This document shows, in pieces, positions 56,764 through 64,000 of a stretch of DNA of 64,000 nucleotides. The notes under the pieces were generated by a model. It was given only the letters and a program-made list of their open reading frames with translations, was not told the origin of the DNA and ran no database searches. Origin of the DNA: Pseudovirgaria hyperparasitica. Its lineage: Eukaryota; Ascomycota; Dothideomycetes; Acrospermales; Acrospermaceae. The stretch is from contig NW_022985559.1 of NCBI RefSeq assembly GCF_010093815.1, positions 8,621 through 72,620 on the forward strand, given 5' to 3'. Numbering within the stretch: position 1 is the stretch's first letter; each line of letters starts with the position of its first letter. The translations under genes were made by a program, and so were the position numbers.

Positions 56764-58628
56764 TTATTTTGAAGTTTTCGACTTCTTCTTCGGCCTCTCC
56801 GCCAACTCTGTGTCGTCGTCACCACCATCATCGTCATCCGCATCGCCATCGCCATCTTCCATATCCGCGTCGCTATCGCCATCGCTACTTTCGTGCGCGG
56901 AGTCGTACTCTTCTGCGACGTCGCTCTCTGAGTCACCTTGAAAGTCCTCATCGGCTTCCTCCGAATCCTCGTCCGCGCTTCCTCTGGCCGCACCTGCTTC
57001 ATCGTCAGAACTATCAAGGTCACCTGCTTGAATTGCTGCTGCCAGCAACGCGCCTGAATCATCTGTCATCTCATTCTTAGTCTTTAGATTCTTGGCGCGG
57101 AAGAAACTCTCGAGGGCGTTTTGTTCTTCGCGGTTGATGTTGCTGAATTGGTGTTCCTGTGCACCGTTCTTCATCGTTATGAGCAAGTCGAAGGTGCGAG
57201 AGGCGGATACGGCGCCACCGACACGGGACATTGTGATCGTCTGAATGTTATCGAAGGCGATATAGGTAGCGGGTTTAGGAACGAACATGAATGATCGGTC
57301 GAGGCAGAAGATGAATCCCTCGTTGGCTTTAATGGAGCATTTGACACCAGATTGGCTGTGATAAGATGTGAACTCGCGGCTGGGCTGTACAATCTTTTTG
57401 CCGGTAAGTCCTCGGAAGATGTTTCCCATAACATTATAGATAGGTTGCCCGTTGTATTCCAATTGTAATTTACCGTTGTACTTCTCCTTTATGGTATCCT
57501 CGGTCATATTAAGTGTATAGTCGTCTGCCTCATCACGCTTGAATTGCATGACAAGGAAGGGGTATCGCGTTTGACCTTGGCGGAGAGGAGGGTCGATGCC
57601 AATAGTGATAAGATGGTGAACGTCGTCGGGTTTTGGTAGAATCATGAATTTCTTGATCTGTTCGTATTGCACTTTATAATCATACGTCTTACCACGGAGA
57701 CGGAAGAAACTTTCGTAAAGATCCACTTCGAAACGACCTCTAGTGACGATAAGATTAGTAAATGATAAGCGAATCTTCATAAGCTCGACGAACCTGGGGG
57801 TGAGGTGCAGGATGTCATCAAATTTAATGATACTGTCACCAGCAACTTCGCCAATGTCGGCCTTGGCCATTAGCTCATCGTAGAATCGCTCAGCGGCATT
57901 TCGATCCTCTTCAGCGTCTCCTTCATCCTCACTTCCCTCGTCATCGCTGCCTTTTTTAACCTTGGTAGTCGTGGTTCCGGGGATATAGAAGCGCATCTCT
58001 ACTAGCTGATCGCGTGCACCACCAGCCTTCTTTCCATGACCTCTTGCTCCTCCTAGATGCCCGTTGGTTCCCGTCTCATCACCATCGCCTGGGAGCGAGA
58101 ATTCCACTGCAAGCTCATTCTTGCCAGCAAGGTTCGCATTCGATATTTCGGCATAGGGCAATTCAAAGGCGGGCCTGCTTTGGACGTTAAAGACGAGCTC
58201 TGCTTTTGCAAAGTCGGCTTTGCCCCAATTCCATCCACGTATAGCATGCTCTTTGTTCTCTAGATTAAGTGTATACCAGGATTTGAAAGTTTTGCTTAAG
58301 CGATCAAAATCCTGTTCAGGAATTAGTATGAAAACATACCGAACTTCTTACCCGGCTTACTCACATCTGCCTGGAAGCCGTCTAGTTGGTAGACTTGACC
58401 CTCTCTAGTCAAGACCTTGACTTCATATCCTCGTGACGCTCTGCTCCAGATCGCTTGATTGAGTTGTGACTTATCAAGAGTGAAGGTGTCGCCGCCGCCT
58501 TGAGGCTTCCATCCAAGACCGGTCTCCGCAAATCGACATTTGCCGGACTGCTTCGATAAGTCGAGATATATTCCTTCAAAGTTCTCACTGCGTCCCGTTA
58601 GCGCTAGTTTCCCTAACGATCTTGACAT
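56764..58628 (-). CDS. POB3: FACT complex subunit Pob3 (SSRP1-like)
   Basis: Exons on the minus strand 58365-58628 and 56764-58311 (53-bp intron, GTGAGT...TACTAAT...ACAG, phase 0) encode 603 aa. With Spt16, Pob3 forms the FACT histone chaperone that loosens and rebuilds nucleosomes during transcription and replication. The N-terminal PH-like domain (KCRFAETGLGWKPQGGG) leads to the structure-specific-recognition region (WNWGKADFAKAELVF, GKNELAVEFSLPG), the middle double-PH domain (RFEVDLYESFFRLRGKTYDY, IKANEGFIFCLDRSFMFV) and a ~100-residue acidic Asp/Glu/Ser tail ending in a basic KKKSKTSK. As in other fungi, there is no HMG box. Reading through the first donor meets a stop within 15 codons, which supports the intron. 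Confidence 0.94.
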
Positions 58629-59696
58629 CGTTTAATGATGTTCGTAAGGAGTAGGAAGGGTAGCATTAAGAAGATGAAGCATACAGAGCCATGGCGGGAG
58701 ATCCGCGAAGTTTGAGAGTTCAGGAAGGTGCGAACACCTCCACTACAGGAGAGGAATGAGGTACAGACGATACAGGTGTAGGTACGAGTGAAAGGTACAG
58801 GTCGGCGATTGAATCGAATATTGAGTAAGTACGTATGAAAGTTTTGGAGGTGGGTAATATCTGATTTCCCAATCGCGTCGCAACTGGAGAAGACGCGAAG
58901 AACGCGGAGCCGGTTTATCTTCGGTAGTTCTGGGGGACCTCTCTATACCTGAAGAAAGAAGTGGCGTCAAGTCCGGAGAGGGCCCCGGGCTTCACACGCA
59001 CCTTTTCTTTCTATCCCGGGCTTCACGCGCACTTCTTCTTTCTATATCATGGGCTGAGGCCCAACATGACATCGTATCACCAACGTGCTCCTCTTCAAAG
59101 CTCTCAAGACGCGCATCACGTACTATCATTACACCTGATCTAGCAAAGTCGAGTGACTGCTCTTACGAGTTGTGGATCTAGGGGCTTCCACGGATTGTCG
59201 TCATCATTATCGCCGCCGATGCAAGATCATGTTACTCCAAGCTTGAGAATACGGTACGCGTCTCCTCCCGCAATGAGAGCCTCGGTCGCGAACACGCACC
59301 GGAAAAAACCTAGTTGATGGTGGTCTTCCAGCGCATATGCGCATGTTTAAATGTGTTATATCTAGCATCAAGCTATGTACACACCTCTCGTCCCTCGTTG
59401 TCCTCGTGGGCACGTTCATAAATGCCAAACCGCCGCTAATATGCCTACTATGCTTATGCCGCCAAATCCATACCGCTCATAACGCTCATCGAAAACATGA
59501 AAGGTATCAGATACGCCAATATGCATAGCCCGCTAGAACACAAAATATAAAGGTCCGAAGCACCACCAGTATGTGCTCAGATCATGCCGCGCCGTACAAA
59601 TGCAACCCTAAGGGAAATGCGTTGTTCTCGATAACGACACCAGAGCGGTTGTAGACGCTCAATACCGTCGATGAAGTCAAGATCGCTAATGACTCG
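58629..59696. other. Intergenic region
   Basis: About 1.07 kb between the POB3 start and the CDH1 stop (both minus strand), so it holds the POB3 promoter and the CDH1 3' flank. An imperfect direct repeat around the sequence ggcttcac.cgcac occurs near 58987-59033. Confidence 0.4.
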
Positions 59697-61730
59697 TTAC
59701 CGAATTGTACCCCAGTCATCTACGGTGCCCATTCCAGTACCAGGCTTCTCCTTCTTCCGGAAAGCATTCCAGAACCGAAGAGTCTCGTCACCAGCACCGG
59801 TGACAATGACTTCGCCATTTGGGCTCATGGCAAGATACAGAACTCGATAAGTGTGCCCCGTGAGACTGGCAACCTGGGTCATTGAAGGATACTTCCATAC
59901 GATGATCTGATTCTGTGAGTAGCCGTGTGTGCTCACTATTTCGTTTGAGTTACGTGACCACGCCAGGTTGCAAACTTGAGAGCCGGTATCGAGGGATGAT
60001 ATAAGGTTTGCCGGTGCTGATGATGATGATGATGGCGGAATCGCCGAGTTCGAATGAGGGATAGTGACCGAAGACCTGACGTTGCTCGAAGAAGCCCCGT
60101 ATGATGATGTCAGGGTATCCCAGAATTTGATGGTCCGGTCCGCAGTACCACCGCCACTGGCGAGCAGTCCGCGTTGATGTGGACTCCAAGCTATTGCCTT
60201 GACAGCTGCACTGTGTTCACTCCATTTGTACGTTGGTTCGGCGTTGAGTTTCTCCCAGACCATCAGCTTGTTGTCGTTGCCTCCACTTGCGAGTTGTCCA
60301 TCATCGGAATTCCATTTGAGTCCACAGACTTCTTGCTTGTGGCCCACAAGCTTTCGCACCCATTGGTGAGGCTCTCTGACATCCCGATGATAGATGAGTC
60401 GATCACGTGAACCAGATGTCAGGATGTGTTCGTTCCATGCTAGTGCACCGACACGAGCGGTGTGACCCGTCATTGTGCGCAGGCGTCGTTGGCTGCCTGC
60501 ATCCCAAATTTGCACAAAACCTTTTCCCGTGCCAATAGCCAGGTGGGAACCCTGTAAAAAGTGTCAGTGATCGGCGAACTCATGCGGGACATCAGAGAAT
60601 GCAGACTCACCCGCTGGATCCAATTAACGCTAGTCACTGTATCATCTTGTAATTCGCATAGCTTTGTCACTCTACCTGAAGAGGAGTTCCACATGTAGAC
60701 ACATTGATTTAAACCCACGCCAAGAATATTTTGACTCCCCCAATCCACGAGATTGAGATAGAAATCATCTGCAAGGTCAGGTGCATCGAGAACCTTGTAA
60801 GGTACTTTGGCAACATGACGAGGGGCTTTCCTAGGACTCAACAGCATCATTTGACTGCTATGTTTGACAGGAGACAAGCTGTAAATTTCAGATCGAGCAT
60901 TCAGGTTCGGGTTACTTCTGCTTGATGGTGTCCGATTGGGCGTGGGATGGCCTGAATAGTTCGAGTGGTGTCTGGGTGAGACGTAGGAGAACAGATTCTT
61001 GTGCGGAGTAGAGGGAGTTAAGGTGGCGGCTGGAAGTGATGAGGACTGCGTGGGCGGTGTGTGAGATCTTGTCGGGTCGTGAAACGTGGTTCCGTGGTTT
61101 GAAGGGGACAGGCTTTGAGGGATTGTCTGCGGTACTGTCGATTCAAACATCTCTGACCGTAATAGAGTGGAGTAGGTACGATTGGCTTCCTCAGCTAGCG
61201 TCATTCTGTCAGCCCTGGTTGTTACTTTAGACTATGCAAATCTGACATACTTCTTTGGAAATGTAGCTCGTTGTGAGGCATGCGTTTCGCGGAGCGCGAT
61301 GGAGTTGCGGGGCTCCCATCTTCATGCAAGAGGCTGTAGCTGGCGTGGAGGTCTTGGCCTGAGCGGTTGGGAATGAATCTGCAGAAGTTAGATCAATCTA
61401 ACATGCAGCGCAAAGCTGTTCACGTCTTTTTTCTCACCTATCGCCTGCATATGTGCGCTGTCTCTTTCTGCTGGGACTAGCTTCAGGAGTCCGTTCCCGC
61501 TCCCTTCCCGTCTTTTTCATAACCTCCAAAGCTCTGCTCAGGGCACTGGGGTCAACAGGAATTGAGCTCCGATCATTCGCTCGAAGATCTGGTCCGTCGC
61601 TGTGACGTTTGTGGTGGGCTGTGGGAGGCGTCTTTGACTCGGGTGGACTCAATAGAGGGGGAGTCCGAATCTCTTTCGCATACGATTGAGAGGTCATGGC
61701 GATCGCGGGCTCGTCCCCGTTGACAGCCAT
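59697..61730 (-). CDS. CDH1: APC/C activator Cdh1 (Fizzy-related, WD40)
   Basis: Four deduced exons on the minus strand (61438-61730, 61251-61378, 60611-61194, 59697-60551), introns 56-59 bp, encode 619 aa. Cdh1 recruits D-box and KEN-box substrates to the anaphase-promoting complex in late mitosis and G1. The N-terminus is disordered and rich in Ser/Thr-Pro sites, likely CDK targets. The C-box DRFIPNR (residues 97-103) is split by the first intron. TEEANRTYSTLLRSEMF follows, then KVLDAPDLADDFYLNLVDWG opens the seven-blade WD40 propeller (GSHLAIGTGKGFVQIWD, LTSGSRDRLIYHRDVR, LASGGNDNKLMVWEK). A Ser/Pro-rich loop lies between blades 5 and 6. The protein ends in Ile-Arg, the IR tail that docks on the APC/C. 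The C-box and the order of motifs favour Cdh1 over Cdc20. Confidence 0.94.
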
Positions 61731-63660
61731 GATGCGCAAGGTAAGGATGCGACAATGGTGACGGCAAGATCCCGGGCGGGTGAAGTTTGCCGCCAGGTGA
61801 GGCTTTGGGTTAGAGTCGCGATGCGCCGAACGAAGTGAAAGTGGAAGTAGAGCGATTTCGAAGATTGCAGATGGTTGGTTGAGATGAGGATAGATCGATA
61901 GCGATATTGATTGTGTGTGAGTTCCAGTCCATAGGTATTCACCCCTTTGAGCAAACGATGGTAAACGCGGCGGTACGCAGTGCGCACAGCTGCAAAGAGA
62001 GCAGGGCAGGACAATCAAGCGCTTGTCCAGCTCATTGTTCGGTTATGGGCGCGTCGGTTTGAAGGATGGAAAGGCGGTGGTATTTGGATAGAGAGAGTGG
62101 TGATGGAGTTGAAGGCAAGTGGATAGGGTGTGATGATTGTCTATCACGGTGGGCAGACAAATGGTAACGGGGGAGCCGCTAGTCAGTCCAAATACGGAAA
62201 GGTCGCAAAGCGGGCGCGGGAACCTTGGAACACTGGCAAGTGTGAGTGAATGAAGGGGGATTTTTGGGCGACAATGAAGAGCTGTTGAAGGAGTGAAGGT
62301 AGCAATATGGATGAATGCGGCTCGCAGTGGTAGCAGTAGCAGAAGCAGAAGCAGTAAGTAATTAGTAGGCGCGGCAAGGTTGTTGTGTACGTGACTTTGG
62401 GCGGAAGTGGAATGTTTTGATTTACAGCGACGCGATGCACCAGATGTAGCTAGTAAGACAGGAGATGGGGAGCGTGTTATTGACTTTTTGTTGACTTTGT
62501 TGTGGTGCCCCGGTCCCGGTGCGTGGCAGGACGCAGGTGTAGCAACGGTAGTGTGTAGGTCGCAAATCGATAGGCTGAGGCTGGCCGGACGCGCTGGGCC
62601 CACTACGGAGAATGTGCACTACTGTATGAGTATTCTGATGCAGCGCCAGCCAAATCCAGTCATGACTTGCGGACTTGACGGTCTTGACCTAATTGACGGT
62701 CTACAGTACCAGTTACCAGTACCTACAGTGGTAATAAGAGCACGCGCGTTGAGGTGGACTTGCGACTTTGACTGTGACGGCCTTGTCAGGCTGCCTAGGA
62801 CCACGGGACCACTCACCACTCCTACTGACTTTGACCATGGATTGGAGCCTCAGGCATACCTCGCTGCATCCTATGACTGCCCCGGTCTTACGTGCGCGTG
62901 GGAATAGACTACTAGTAACTTACCTCTTAGGTAGACGGGCCTTACTTATCCTACCTATTAATCATCACCTGGATAATTACCTACTGTAATCAGCAGCAGT
63001 CACTCGGGAGTCGGAATACAGCCAGCTGCCCAGTGACTATTACACCCGCTAACTTGGATCTCATCCTCATGACGGCGGCCAGGATGTATTACCTCAGGCT
63101 ACCTACGACTGATTACTATGAACTGTACTCTACATACTCTATACCTACTGCTACTGTACCCCCACCACCAACCCCACCTCTCTCTCAGCGCCAGTTTCAC
63201 ATTCGGACCTGTCATTCCCCCCCAACCGCGCGCCCGATGTGATGTTACTGTTACTGCTAACCACTACTGGGTACTGTGCTGCTGCTACTACTGCGGAGCT
63301 GCTCCTCCTGCTCTTCCTGCTGCTCCTCCTCCTCCTCCTCCTCCTCTTCCTCCTCCTGCTCGCCAGCAGCGTCTAAAATGCTCAGTCAGCTGCTGTGAGT
63401 GACTCCGGAGTCGTCCGAGTGCAGGTCAGTGTGAGTGTGAATTGGAGGCGTCTGGCGGGTCTTCTCCACGAGTCTCGTGTGCAGCCACCAGATTGGTTAT
63501 TAGCTCTTCTCTTTTCCTCTCTCTCTGCCAGGGCCTATTACATCAACCTCTGGCCACTCCTATGCCACAGCTTCCATTCTGCTCAATCCGCGCCCTGCAC
63601 CAGCTTCATTCGTCTTCATCGCTATCTGGTGTGCGGGTCCAACATCGCTCTCTACGCAAC
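61731..63660. promoter_or_regulatory. Long divergent intergenic region with simple repeats
   Basis: 1.93 kb between CDH1 (minus) and an aminopeptidase gene (plus), so both promoters and leaders lie here. The CDH1 side contains long open but low-complexity frames (61731-62603 minus) that I read as leader. A trinucleotide-rich tract is at 63279-63361. Confidence 0.45.
63279..63361. repeat. Imperfect CTG/CTC trinucleotide tract
   Basis: Runs of gct, ctc and cct triplets, including a (ctc)n core at about 63323-63348, on the plus strand upstream of the aminopeptidase start. It is a microsatellite-like tract that could vary in length between strains. Confidence 0.75.
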
Positions 63661-64000
63661 ATGCCTCCCTCCCTTGCTGCCGCCAACGACTTCTTGTCCT
63701 ACGTGAACAGCTCTCCCACTCGTCAGCCTTCCCTTCCGCCTTCCTCGGCGCCTTCTAACCCAATTGCTGACCCTCCAAAGCTTTTCACGCCGTCAAGGGA
63801 GCTAGAGATCGACTCGAGAAGGCCGGCTTCAAGCCCATCAAAGTATGACCATGTGCTCTCGTGCTCACTTCCAAAACTCCTCGATTTTTCTCCATTTTTC
63901 TCGATTTTCTTTTCTTCTTCTAGACTTTTAGAAGGGTGCACAGCAAATGCGCGACGCCCTCAAAGTGCTCCCCTTGACATTTATTCGCCGCAGTGTCGCA
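63661..64000 (+). CDS. Aspartyl aminopeptidase (M18 family), 5' end only
   Basis: Exon 1 is 63661-63721 and exon 2 is 63781-63842, joined in phase 1 across a 59-bp intron (donor GTCAGC, weak; branch TTCTAACC or GCTGACC; acceptor CCAAAG). They read MPPSLAAANDFLSYVNSSP, TPFHAVKGARDRLEKAGFKP, IK. This is the N-terminus of M18 aminopeptidases (DNPEP/Ape4), cytosolic zinc enzymes that remove N-terminal Asp/Glu. A second intron starts at 63843 (GTATGA). The conserved next exon, expected to begin near a PGGKYY-type motif, was not found before 64000, so this intron probably runs off the window. The metal-binding residues are not in view. Confidence 0.72.
   Translation, partial: MPPSLAAANDFLSYVNSSPTRQPSLPPSSAPSNPIADPPKLFTPSRELEIDSRRPASSPSKYDHVLSCSLPKLLDFSPFFSIFFSSSRLLEGCTANARRPQSAPLDIYSPQCR

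Noticed and set aside
56652-57080. 142-codon plus-strand ORF rich in His and Arg
   Set aside because: It is the antisense of the acidic Asp/Glu tail of POB3; its composition is a mirror effect.
62043-62603. 186-codon minus-strand ORF upstream of CDH1
   Set aside because: Low-complexity Leu/His/Ser/Pro translation of a C/T-rich leader, with no recognised family.

Overview
The window is nuclear DNA of a filamentous ascomycete (Pezizomycotina, quite possibly a dothideomycete; the class is an inference). The evidence is genes split by 44-89 bp GT-AG introns with recognisable branch sites, fungal orthologues (SMC1, PHO85, LOS1, POB3, CDH1, GPC1), and a block mutated in the pattern of repeat-induced point mutation (RIP).

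Layout. 1-2.9 kb is extremely AT-rich, almost free of CpA/TpG, and holds a 228-bp inverted repeat: a dead, RIP-mutated repeat. 3.4-12.8 kb is an accessory-looking stretch: two paralogous GT25-type membrane glycosyltransferases flank a frameshifted Ser/Thr-rich membrane-protein pseudogene and are followed by a large secreted subtilisin-like protease. 13.4-18 kb holds an unresolved coding-like interval, a selenoprotein-W-like (Rdx) protein with Cys in place of Sec, a nucleotide-sugar 4,6-dehydratase and a lysophospholipase/acyl-protein-thioesterase-like hydrolase. 18.4-27 kb is a conserved core: GPC1 (glycerophosphocholine acyltransferase), divergent from SMC1 (cohesin), then PHO85 (cyclin-dependent kinase).

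28.2-32.5 kb is a compact accessory island: a 7 x 16-bp tandem repeat, an intact five-exon SRPK-like kinase gene, a BCS1-like C-terminal remnant, a roughly 650-bp MITE-like inverted-repeat element with an internal CACGTG array, a HET-domain N-terminal fragment, and a 5'-truncated formate/nitrite transporter that starts exactly at a splice acceptor. 33-48 kb is gene-poor (secreted alkaline phosphatase, a C2H2-like zinc-finger protein, a UCH-type deubiquitinase, long intergenic spaces). 48.6-64 kb is dense and conserved: LOS1 (tRNA exportin), an F-box-like protein, a small putative mitochondrial protein, POB3 (FACT), CDH1 (APC/C activator) and the first two exons of an aspartyl aminopeptidase cut by the window edge.

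The genes do not form one pathway. The core ones serve chromosome cohesion, chromatin, cell cycle, phosphate signalling and tRNA export. Pho85 and an alkaline phosphatase are both present, but nothing in the sequence ties them together. All exon boundaries were deduced by eye from splice consensus, reading phase and family similarity; every multi-exon model reported as complete keeps phase across all its junctions.
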